A stretch of 6,599 nt of DNA from a bacterium ADurb.Bin374 (lineage in GTDB: Bacteria > Riflebacteria > Ozemobacteria > Ozemobacterales > Ozemobacteraceae), in contig MWAR01000607.1 in NCBI GenBank assembly GCA_002068715.1, forward strand, positions 1 through 6,599, in the 5' to 3' direction. This document shows positions 1-6,599 of the stretch, in pieces (position 1 is the first letter of the stretch; every line of letters begins with the position of its first letter). The notes under the pieces were generated by a model. It had not been told where the DNA came from and did not search any database. It saw only the letters and a list, made by a program, of their open reading frames with translations. The translations under genes and the position numbers were made by a program.

Positions 1-345
1 CCGCTGGTCGAGAAGATCAACGTGATTGCCCGAAGCTGCTACGGCGCGGCGGCGGTCGAGATTCTCGAGCCGGCGAAGAAAGCGCTGGCCCAGTTCGAGC
101 AGATGGGCTGCGGCGAACTGCCGGTCTGCATGGCGAAGACGCAGCACTCACTCACCGACGTGCCGTCGATGCTGGGCCGGCCGCGCGGCTTCAAGGTGAC
201 CGTGAGAGAAGCTCGGCTTTCCTCGGGAGCGGGCTTCGTAGTCGCGCTGGCCGGGGAGATCATGACGATGCCGGGGTTGCCGAAAGCGCCCGCGGCGGAA
301 CGAATCGATGTGGATAACGCGGGCCGGATCACCGGCCTGTTTTGA
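1..345 (+). CDS. fhs: Formate-tetrahydrofolate ligase, C-terminal part (5' end outside window)
   Basis: This is the last 114 codons of an open frame that enters from the left edge and stops with TGA at 343-345. Fhs joins formate to tetrahydrofolate with ATP, giving 10-formyl-THF in the cytoplasm; the reaction is reversible and can yield ATP from formyl-THF. The fragment shows the family's C-terminal signature in order: a YGAAAVE segment (fragment residues 14-20), LPVCMAKTQHSLTD (about 40-53), LGRPRGFKVTVREARLSSGAG (about 57-77, with the usual RPxGF and SxGAGF elements), then IMTMPGLPKAP and the closing IDVDNAGRITGLF. I recognise these from known Fhs proteins. The N-terminal P-loop part is not in the window. 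The stop lies 18 bp before gcvT, so the gene probably heads or belongs to the same operon, supplying the formate entry to the one-carbon pool used by GcvT and GlyA. Nothing suggests damage in the visible part. Confidence 0.96.
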   Translation, partial: PLVEKINVIARSCYGAAAVEILEPAKKALAQFEQMGCGELPVCMAKTQHSLTDVPSMLGRPRGFKVTVREARLSSGAGFVVALAGEIMTMPGLPKAPAAERIDVDNAGRITGLF

Positions 346-363
346 ACCCGCAAGGAGGGAACG

Positions 364-1326
364 ATGAACAAGACCCCGTTGTGTTCCGTTCACGAGGCGC
401 TTGGCGCGCGGATGATCGATTTCGGCGGCTGGTATATGCCGGTGCAGTATACGTCGATCATCGAAGAGCACGAGACCGTGCGCATCAAGGCCGGGCTTTT
501 CGACCTGTTTCACATGGGCGAATTCTGGCTCTCCGGTCCCGACGCGATGGCGAACATCCAGCGCATCGTCTGTCAGGATGTTGAATTCATCTCCGACCGG
601 CAGATCGTCTACACGCCGATGTGCCGGCCCGACGGCTCGATCGTCGACGACCTGCTCGTCTACCGGTGGAACCCCGAGAAGTTCCTTCTGGTCGTGAACG
701 CCGCGAACATGGACAAGGACCTCGTCTGGATCAGCTCCCAGCTGAGCGGCGACGTACAGTTCGAAGACCATTCGAACATTACCGGCTTGATCGCGATCCA
801 GGGCCCGGACGGCTTCGAGCTGTATTTCCCCGCCGACAAGTGCGCCGAAATGTGGGATGCCCTGCTGGAGGCCGGGAAACCCTACGGCATCAAGCCCATC
901 GGCCTCGGCGCCCGCGACACGCTGCGCCTCGAAGCCCGGCTGATGCTGTATGGCAACGACATCCACGATGGCACCACCCCGATCGAGGCGAACCTCGACT
1001 GGACCGTGAAGCTCGGCAAGGGAGCATTCAACGGCAGCGACGTCATCAGAAAGCAGAAGGAGAAGGGCACCGAGAAGACGCTGGTCGGCTTCGAGATGGG
1101 AAAGGGCCCGGCGCCGCGCCACGGCTATCCCGTCCTGCACAAGGGCAAAAAGGTCGGTGAAGTCACGTCCGGCACCATGTCCCCCACAATGAAGAAGAAC
1201 ATCGGCCTTGCCTACGTGCCCCCCTCGCTGAAGGAGATAGGCTCGAAATTCGACATCGAAGTTCGCGGCAAGCCGGTTCCAGCTACCGTCATCTCCACGC
1301 CGTTCTACGTGCGCCCAAAGGCGTGA
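364..1326 (+). CDS. gcvT: Aminomethyltransferase (glycine cleavage T-protein) with an apparent internal deletion
   Basis: GcvT takes the aminomethyl group from lipoyl-GcvH, releases ammonia and makes 5,10-methylene-THF. The ATG at 364 follows a strong AAGGAGGG (352-359). The N-terminus is typical ([23 protein letters not shown] at residues 14-29). The VDD pair (D95, D96) is where the catalytic Asp of the family lies, and [38 protein letters not shown] and a C-terminal FYVRP are present. The protein has 320 residues, whereas the family usually has about 360-370. The loss maps to one place: LIAIQGP (ending at P148) runs straight into DGFELYFP (from D149). In relatives roughly 43 residues lie between these, ending in GYTGE. 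The junction is in frame (about 805-810). Two other family positions are unusual: the SHMGE motif reads FHMGE (F49), and the NDV motif reads QDV (Q71). Identity is certain. Activity is doubtful unless the gap is an assembly error. Confidence 0.93.
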   Translation: MNKTPLCSVHEALGARMIDFGGWYMPVQYTSIIEEHETVRIKAGLFDLFHMGEFWLSGPDAMANIQRIVCQDVEFISDRQIVYTPMCRPDGSIVDDLLVYRWNPEKFLLVVNAANMDKDLVWISSQLSGDVQFEDHSNITGLIAIQGPDGFELYFPADKCAEMWDALLEAGKPYGIKPIGLGARDTLRLEARLMLYGNDIHDGTTPIEANLDWTVKLGKGAFNGSDVIRKQKEKGTEKTLVGFEMGKGPAPRHGYPVLHKGKKVGEVTSGTMSPTMKKNIGLAYVPPSLKEIGSKFDIEVRGKPVPATVISTPFYVRPKA

Positions 1327-1349
1327 GTCACCAATAGAAGGAGATATAT

Positions 1350-2588
1350 ATGGGTTTGCTTGAAAAGATCGATCCCGCGATCCACGAGATCATCGGGAAG
1401 GAGCGCCGGCGCCAGATGAGCCAGATCGAGCTGATCGCCTCCGAGAACTTCGTGTCGGAAGCCGTCATCGAGGCCCTGGGCTCGGTCCTGACCAACAAGT
1501 ATGCCGAGGGGTACCCGGGCAAGCGGTATTACGGCGGCTGCGAGGTCGTCGACGAGGCCGAAAACCTGGCCCGCGAACGCGCCTGCAAGCTGTTCGGGGC
1601 CGAGCACGCCAACGTGCAGCCCCACTCTGGCAGCCAGGCCAACATGGCGGTGTATCTGACCGTCATGAAGCCGGGCGAGACCTACCTGGGCATGAACCTC
1701 CAGAACGGCGGCCACCTCACGCACGGCAGCCCGGTCAACTTCAGCGGCCTGATCTACAACGTCGTCCCCTACGGCGTCGACGACAAGAGCGAGACGATCG
1801 ACTACGACGCGCTCGAGAAGCTGGCGCTGCAGCACAAGCCGAAGATGATCATGGCGGGCGCCTCGGCGTATCCGCGCGTCATCGATTTCGCGAAGTTCCG
1901 CGCGATCTGCGACAAGGTCGATGCGGTGCTGTGCGTCGATATGGCCCACATCGCCGGCCTCGTCGCCGCCGGACTGCATCCGAGCCCGGTTCCCTACGCC
2001 GATTTCGTGACCACCACGACGCACAAGACGCTGCGCGGTCCGCGCGGCGGCATGGTGCTGTGCAGAGAGAAGTGGGCGAAGGCGCTCGACAAGTCGATCT
2101 TCCCCGGCCTTCAGGGCGGTCCGCTCATGCACGCGGTGGCGGCCAAGGCCGTCTCGTTCCAGGAAGCCCTCGAACCGTCGTTCAAGGTCTACCAGCAGAA
2201 GATCCTCGACAACGCCCAGGCGCTCGCGAAGGGACTCCAGGCACATGGCTTCAGGCTTGTCTCGGGCGGCACCGACAACCACCTGATGCTGGTCGACGTC
2301 CGGAACAAGAACGTGACCGGAAAACTGGCCGAGAAGGCCCTCGACATCGCCGGCATCACCGTGAACAAAAACACGATCCCGAACGATCCGCAGTCGCCTT
2401 TCGTGACCTCCGGCGTCCGCATCGGCACGCCCGCCGTCACGACCCGCGGCATGACCCCCGAGGTCATGACGGATATCGCGGCCCTGATCGACCAGGTCCT
2501 GACGAAGCCGGAAGACGAGGCGAACCTGAAAGACGTCCGCGCCAAGGTCCAGAAAATCTGTGACCGCTTCCCCTACTACCGCCTGTGA
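1350..2588 (+). CDS. glyA: Serine hydroxymethyltransferase
   Basis: PLP enzyme of 412 residues, normal length for bacterial GlyA. It interconverts serine + THF and glycine + 5,10-methylene-THF, linking the glycine cleavage reaction to serine. The ATG is set by AAGGAG (1338-1343) six bases upstream, and the first residues [11 protein letters not shown] match the family. Motifs in order: IELIASENF (26-34), [21 protein letters not shown] (51-71), [12 protein letters not shown] (91-102), GGHLTHG (120-126), [17 protein letters not shown] (Asp197 and His200 in the PLP pocket), and [14 protein letters not shown] with the Schiff-base Lys at 226. The C-terminus ends in CDRFPYYRL, a common ending. All key residues I can place are intact. 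It lies 23 bp after gcvT and is followed by the only long gap in the window, so it may end the upstream transcription unit. Its position between gcvT and gcvH breaks the more familiar T-H-P order. Confidence 0.97.
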   Translation: MGLLEKIDPAIHEIIGKERRRQMSQIELIASENFVSEAVIEALGSVLTNKYAEGYPGKRYYGGCEVVDEAENLARERACKLFGAEHANVQPHSGSQANMAVYLTVMKPGETYLGMNLQNGGHLTHGSPVNFSGLIYNVVPYGVDDKSETIDYDALEKLALQHKPKMIMAGASAYPRVIDFAKFRAICDKVDAVLCVDMAHIAGLVAAGLHPSPVPYADFVTTTTHKTLRGPRGGMVLCREKWAKALDKSIFPGLQGGPLMHAVAAKAVSFQEALEPSFKVYQQKILDNAQALAKGLQAHGFRLVSGGTDNHLMLVDVRNKNVTGKLAEKALDIAGITVNKNTIPNDPQSPFVTSGVRIGTPAVTTRGMTPEVMTDIAALIDQVLTKPEDEANLKDVRAKVQKICDRFPYYRL

Positions 2589-2603
2589 GCGTAAAACGAA
2601 TTC

Positions 2604-2670
2604 ACCACAGAGTCACAGAGACACAGAGAAAAAATATCTTCAGAACTCTGTGCCTCTGTGTCTCTGCGGT
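2604..2670. repeat. Dispersed-type hairpin repeat of inverted CACAGAG octamers
   Basis: Two 25-nt arms (2604-2628 and 2646-2670) are inverted complements with three mismatches and enclose a 17-nt A-rich loop. Each arm is built from three octamer units: CACAGAG begins at 2606, 2614 and 2622, and its complement CTCTGTG begins at 2646 and 2654, with a degenerate CTCTGCG at 2662. Read as + strand RNA, the three odd positions are A-C, U-U and A-C mismatches. Read as - strand RNA, two become U-G wobbles and only an A-A remains, so the - strand fold is better. From general knowledge, hairpins of this ACCACAGAG...CTCTGTGGT type occur in many copies in unrelated environmental bacterial genomes. Copy number here cannot be seen. 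The element starts 15 bp after the glyA stop and no T-run follows it, so it is not a classic terminator, though it may protect the mRNA 3' end. Confidence 0.8.
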
Positions 2671-2724
2671 AAAACGTTCTTTCTGATTGGACCGCTTGCC
2701 TTGTGAGAAGCGGAAGCGTGAAGG

Positions 2725-2790
2725 TTGTGGTAGAATTCCGGCGGCGGGCTGCCGCTTTCCGCCGGTGTTCATAAAATTTGTAGTAGAATA
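2725..2790 (+). promoter_or_regulatory. Candidate tandem promoter region upstream of gcvH
   Basis: A 13-nt direct repeat occurs at 2725-2737 and 2778-2790 (consensus TTGTRGTAGAATW, 11 of 13 identical). Each copy contains TAGAAT, a 5/6 match to the sigma-70 -10 box, at 2731-2736 and 2784-2789; the first copy has the TGn extended -10 form. An overlapping TATTAT lies at 2789-2794. The second copy sits in the only AT-rich stretch of the window and would start a transcript about 16 nt before the gcvH ATG. No convincing -35 box lies 16-18 bp upstream of either copy. The copies are 53 bp apart, close to five helical turns, so they could instead be paired operator sites. The neighbourhood supports promoter activity, since this is the only sizeable gap in the operon, but the call rests on pattern only. 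Confidence 0.35.
2738..2765. repeat. GC-rich inverted repeat with alternative inner hairpin
   Basis: CCGGCGG (2738-2744) is perfectly complementary to CCGCCGG (2759-2765) across a 14-nt spacer. A second, mutually exclusive 5-bp helix can form from GCGGC (2741-2745) and GCCGC (2751-2755). The element lies exactly between the two TTGTRGTAGAATW repeats. No T-run follows, so it is not a terminator. It may be an operator or a leader structure if transcription starts at the first TAGAAT. A weaker inverted repeat (CCGCTT 2692-2697 / AAGCGG 2708-2713) lies just upstream. Function is unknown. Confidence 0.4.
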
Positions 2791-2811
2791 TTATCAAACA
2801 GGAGCAGAGAC

Positions 2812-3198
2812 ATGAATCCTCCAAACCTGAAGTACACCAAGGAACACGAGTGGGCGAGAATCGAAGGCAAGATCGCCGTCATCGGCATCACCGAGTATGC
2901 CGCGCATCAGCTCGGCGACGTCGTGTTCGTCGACATGCCGCACGTGGGCACCAAGCTCGAGAAGGGCAAGACCTTCGGGGTCGTCGAGTCGGTCAAGACC
3001 GTCTCCGACATCTTCGCACCCCTCAGCGGCAAGGTCGTCAGGAAGAACGACGAACTCGACGCCGACCCCGCGCACGTCAACAACGACCCCTACGGCAAGG
3101 GCTGGATCCTCGAGATCGAGCTGAGCAATCCGGCCGAGGCCAATGAAATGATCGACGCGGCCGCCTACGAGAAACATTGCGAGACCTGCGGCCACTGA
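2812..3198 (+). CDS. gcvH: Glycine cleavage system H-protein (lipoyl carrier)
   Basis: Small cytoplasmic carrier of 128 residues, normal length. Its lipoyl arm takes the aminomethyl group from P-protein, presents it to T-protein, and is reoxidised by L-protein. The ATG is set by AGGAG (2800-2804). The family N-terminus LKYTKEHEWARIE (6-18) is followed by GITEYAAHQLGDVVFVDMP (25-43) and the lipoylation site GVVESVKTVSD, with the modified Lys at 62. The GKVV turn and the NDPYGKGWILEIE block (about 92-104) follow, then a C-terminal helix. The tail ends HCETCGH, giving a C123-x-x-C126 pair flanked by His122 and His128. This is unusual, since most H-proteins I know end in an acidic helix without such a pair. 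The gene follows the 223-bp gap and probably heads a gcvH-gcvPA-gcvPB unit. No lipoate ligase or synthase gene is nearby. Confidence 0.97.
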   Translation: MNPPNLKYTKEHEWARIEGKIAVIGITEYAAHQLGDVVFVDMPHVGTKLEKGKTFGVVESVKTVSDIFAPLSGKVVRKNDELDADPAHVNNDPYGKGWILEIELSNPAEANEMIDAAAYEKHCETCGH

Positions 3199-3207
3199 CC
3201 GGGCCGC
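3188..3207 (+). other. Small GC hairpin across the gcvH stop codon
   Basis: GCGGCC (3188-3193) pairs with GGCCGC (3202-3207), leaving an 8-nt loop that contains the gcvH TGA (3196-3198). The stem is six G-C pairs. No T-run follows, so a terminator is unlikely. It could affect mRNA processing or stability between gcvH and gcvPA. In such GC-rich DNA it may also be chance. Confidence 0.25.
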
Positions 3208-3260
3208 GGACCACGAACTGCTGACGAGAAAGACTCAGGTCTTCAGGAGAATCCGGAAAC

Positions 3261-4603
<1,343 letters not shown>

Positions 4604-4607
<4 letters not shown>

Positions 4608-6061
4608 CGGAACCCCTGATGTTCGAACTGTCCGTTGACGGACGGCGTGGTTATACACTTCCGAAACTCGATGTTCCCGAGATCGATCCGACGGACCACA
4701 TTCCCGCGAAGATGCTCCGGAAGGAGCTTCCCCTCCCCTCGTTGTCGGAAATAGACGTGGTGCGCCACTTCACACGCCTGTCGCGGCTGAATCACGCGGT
4801 CGATGTGGGTTTCTACCCGCTTGGTTCCTGCACGATGAAATACAACCCGAAGGTGAACGAGGATGTCTGCCGGCTTCCAGGGCTTGCCGACCTGCATCCC
4901 TACCAGCCCGAGGAGACGATCCAGGGCGCCCTCGAACTGCTTCATCGGCTCGAGCTGGCACTGGGCGAGATCTGTGGCATGGACGCCTTCACCTTGCAGC
5001 CGGCGGCCGGCGCGCACGGCGAGCTGACCGGCCTGCTCATCATCAAGGCGTATCACCGCAAGAAGAAGAACGCGAAGACCAAGACGAAGATTCTCATCCC
5101 CGACGCGGGTCACGGCACGAACCCGGCCTCGGCGGCGATGCTCGGCTTCGAGGTCGTCAACGTCAAAACTTCGGAACGCGGCGGCATCGACCTCGACGAT
5201 CTGCGGGCCAAGACCACGCCCGATGTCGCCGGTCTGATGCTGACGAACCCGAACACGCTCGGTCTGTTCGACGAGAACCTCGCCGAGATCGCAAAGATAG
5301 TGCATGGTGTGGATGGCCTGCTCTATTACGACGGCGCCAATCTGAACGCCATCATGGGCTGGTCGCGGCCCGGAGACATGGGCTTCGACATCGTCCACGT
5401 GAACCTGCACAAGACCTTCTCGACACCGCACGGCGGCGGCGGCCCCGGTGCCGGACCGGTCGGCGTGAAGGCTCATCTTGCCGGCTTCCTGCCGAGCCCC
5501 CGCGTTCTCTTCGACGGGAAGAAGTTCAAGATTTCGGACAAGCATGCAGACTCGATCGGCCCGGTGCGCACGTTCCTGGGCAGCTTCGGCGTCCTGGTGC
5601 GGGCGTATGCCTACATTCTCACGCTCGGAGCGGAAGGCCTGAAGGACGCGAGTTCCTATGCCGTTCTGAACGCGAACTACATGATGCGTCGCCTCCAGAA
5701 ACGATTCAAGCTGGCCTACGACCGCACCTGCAAGCATGAGTTCGTGCTGACGGGCAAGCCGTTTGCCGAGAAGGGCGTCAAGACGCTCGATATCGCCAAG
5801 CGCCTGCTCGACTACGGATACCATGCGCCGACCGTCTACTTCCCGCTCATCGTCGAGGAAGCGATCATGATCGAGCCGACCGAGACCGAGAGCAAGCAGA
5901 CGATGGACGAGTTCATCACCGCCATGGAGAAGATCGCCGACGAAGCGATGAGCGACCCCGAGAAGGTCAAGGGGGCACCCTATAACACGCCGGTGACCCG
6001 CCTCGACGAGGCGCTCGCGGCGCGCAAGCCGGACATCAACTTCTTCAAGCGGCGTCCGTGA
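4604..6061 (+). CDS. gcvPB: Glycine dehydrogenase (decarboxylating), subunit 2 (P-protein C-terminal half, PLP-binding)
   Basis: 485 residues, normal for GcvPB, the PLP-carrying half of the split P-protein. The ATG overlaps the gcvPA stop by ATGA and is preceded by GGAGGG (4590-4595). Family blocks: [20 protein letters not shown] (45-63), [18 protein letters not shown] (69-86), [14 protein letters not shown] (91-104), [14 protein letters not shown] (132-145), [13 protein letters not shown] (170-182), [12 protein letters not shown] (213-224), and [20 protein letters not shown] with the Schiff-base Lys at 270. The C-terminal block [20 protein letters not shown] is also present. All expected active-site motifs are intact. 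A lysine-rich loop ([11 protein letters not shown], about 152-162) precedes the [14 protein letters not shown] segment; most relatives have a less basic loop and read PDSAHGTNPAS. The stop lies one base before the GTG of the next gene, and a terminator-like hairpin begins 27 nt after it. Confidence 0.97.
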
Positions 6062-6062
6062 C

Positions 6063-6599
6063 GTGAGTTCCGACGTACAGACCGTAACCCTCCCGCAGAC
6101 GGCCCTCGGCCTCCTGCGGGAGGTTTTGTACGAGCTGAAAAACGCTCCCGGCGCAGAAATTTGGCTCGTGGGCGGCGCGGTACGAGATCTGATCCTCGGA
6201 GTCACCGATATTGCCGACTGCGATCTCGCCGTTTCGGTGCCGTTTGTCGACCAGGCGAATGCCTATGCACGAAACAAGAAAAGCGGTTTCGTCATGCTCG
6301 ACGAGGATCACGAAGTCGCCCGCATCGTGCGGACGTTCGATGGAAAATCGTTCACCGTCGATATCGCGCGCTTCCGTGCAACCGACATCGAGGGAGACTT
6401 GCGCGGCCGCGACTTCACGATCAATGCGATCGCCGTCCGCGTCACGTGGCCCCTGCTCGACGGCGTCCTGCCGGTGTTCGACCCGCTAGGTGGCGCACGG
6501 CATCTCGGGGAAAAGCGGCTGAAGATGTGCGCTCCGACGGCGTTCACCGAAGACCCCCTGCGGGTGATGCGAGCCTTCAGGTTTGGGGCTCTACTCGAC
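6063..6599 (+). CDS. CCA-adding / poly(A) polymerase-family tRNA nucleotidyltransferase (N-terminal part, 3' end outside window)
   Basis: A frame of 179 codons stays open to the right edge. The product is a class II nucleotidyltransferase that adds CCA, CC or A to tRNA 3' ends, or poly(A) to RNA. Visible motifs: WLVGGAVRDLILG (34-46), the metal-binding DxD of IADCDLAV (D52, D54), RGRDFTINAIAV (114-125) of motif B, DPLGGARHLGEKRL (140-153), and EDPLRVMRAFRF (163-174), whose EDxxR selects the base in CCA enzymes. Whether it is a full CCA, CC-only, A-only or poly(A) enzyme depends on the missing part, so I give no symbol. The start is the GTG at 6063, one base after gcvPB. It has no good Shine-Dalgarno, so re-initiation after gcvPB is likely. 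The residues LPQTALGLLREVL before the VGG motif look like real N-terminal helix of this family, supporting this start. A TTG at 6126 is a less likely alternative. Functionally it is unrelated to glycine metabolism. Confidence 0.92.
   Translation, partial: MSSDVQTVTLPQTALGLLREVLYELKNAPGAEIWLVGGAVRDLILGVTDIADCDLAVSVPFVDQANAYARNKKSGFVMLDEDHEVARIVRTFDGKSFTVDIARFRATDIEGDLRGRDFTINAIAVRVTWPLLDGVLPVFDPLGGARHLGEKRLKMCAPTAFTEDPLRVMRAFRFGALLD
6089..6127 (+). terminator. Terminator-like hairpin after gcvPB, inside the start of the nucleotidyltransferase gene
   Basis: CCTCCCGCAG (6089-6098) pairs perfectly with CTGCGGGAGG (6114-6123). Inside, GGCC (6101-6104) pairs with GGCC (6108-6111) around a CTC loop, leaving a 2x2 internal loop between the two helices. 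The stem is followed at once by TTTTGT (6124-6129). If C6088 is bulged, two further A-T pairs extend the stem base. The T-run is on the + strand only; the opposite reading has none. This fits an intrinsic terminator for the gcv transcript, except that it lies within codons 9-22 of the next gene. The T-run is short, so termination may be partial. Confidence 0.5.

Noticed and set aside
700..900. Frameshift as the cause of the short GcvT
   Set aside because: The frame is unbroken on both sides of the gap, and neither of the other + frames contains the missing YTGE-type segment.
1338..1352. Vector-like ribosome binding site (AAGGAGATATATATG) before glyA, suggesting contamination
   Set aside because: The resemblance to a common expression-vector site is limited to a normal Shine-Dalgarno and an AT spacer; both flanking genes continue with native-looking sequence.
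2604..2670. CRISPR array or simple tandem repeat
   Set aside because: The octamers are short, arranged as inverted arms with one loop, and there are no repeat-spacer units.
2604..2670. Intrinsic terminator for glyA on the + strand
   Set aside because: The right arm is followed by AAAACGTTC rather than a T-run, and the + strand stem has three true mismatches.
2671..2811. Glycine riboswitch before gcvH
   Set aside because: I looked for the paired aptamer cores with their conserved GA-rich and GCCGAAGG-like segments and found none; the gap is too short after the repeat for a tandem aptamer with expression platform.
2576..2824. Small minus-strand frame (82 codons) across the glyA-gcvH gap
   Set aside because: Part of its translation (FSLCLCDSVVNSF) is simply the read-through of the CACAGAG repeat, a common source of false small proteins in bacterial annotation.

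Overview
The window is a GC-rich bacterial chromosome segment read entirely from the + strand. It carries a one-carbon/glycine operon: the 3' end of fhs (formate-tetrahydrofolate ligase), gcvT (aminomethyltransferase), glyA (serine hydroxymethyltransferase), gcvH (lipoyl carrier), gcvPA and gcvPB (the two halves of a split glycine decarboxylase), then the 5' part of a CCA-adding/poly(A) polymerase-type nucleotidyltransferase. The split P-protein is common in anaerobes, Firmicutes, Thermotogae, deltaproteobacteria-like lineages and many uncultured phyla. Together with the GC-rich codon use and a CACAGAG-type dispersed hairpin of the kind seen in many environmental genomes, it suggests an uncultured or poorly studied, probably anaerobic bacterium. 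The phylum cannot be fixed from the sequence alone.

Layout: fhs ends at 345. gcvT (364-1326) and glyA (1350-2588) follow with short gaps and strong Shine-Dalgarno sequences, so the three look co-transcribed. A 223-bp gap (2589-2811) is the only sizeable non-coding stretch. It holds a large imperfect hairpin made of inverted CACAGAG octamers (2604-2670), a GC-rich inverted repeat (2738-2765), and two copies of a TTGTRGTAGAATW direct repeat that look like -10 regions. A second transcript could therefore start just before gcvH. gcvH (2812-3198), gcvPA (3261-4607) and gcvPB (4604-6061) form the second block; gcvPA and gcvPB overlap by ATGA. The nucleotidyltransferase starts with GTG one base after gcvPB, and a terminator-like hairpin lies inside its first codons (6089-6127).

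How the genes work together: P-protein (GcvPA+GcvPB) decarboxylates glycine onto the lipoyl arm of GcvH. GcvT releases ammonia and passes the methylene group to tetrahydrofolate. GlyA interconverts glycine and serine using the same methylene-THF. Fhs links formate and ATP to 10-formyl-THF. The set fits either glycine/serine breakdown towards formate or the opposite (reductive glycine) direction. The L-protein, FolD and the lipoylation enzymes are not in the window.

The most unusual observation is in gcvT. Its product is 320 residues, and the alignment I can make from memory shows a clean in-frame loss of about 43 residues between the QGP motif and the DGFEL motif. The loss removes the otherwise conserved YTGE folate-site motif. 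Either this T-protein is altered or non-functional, or the assembly has lost 129 bp. I see no mobile element, CRISPR array, RNA gene or novel defence-type system.
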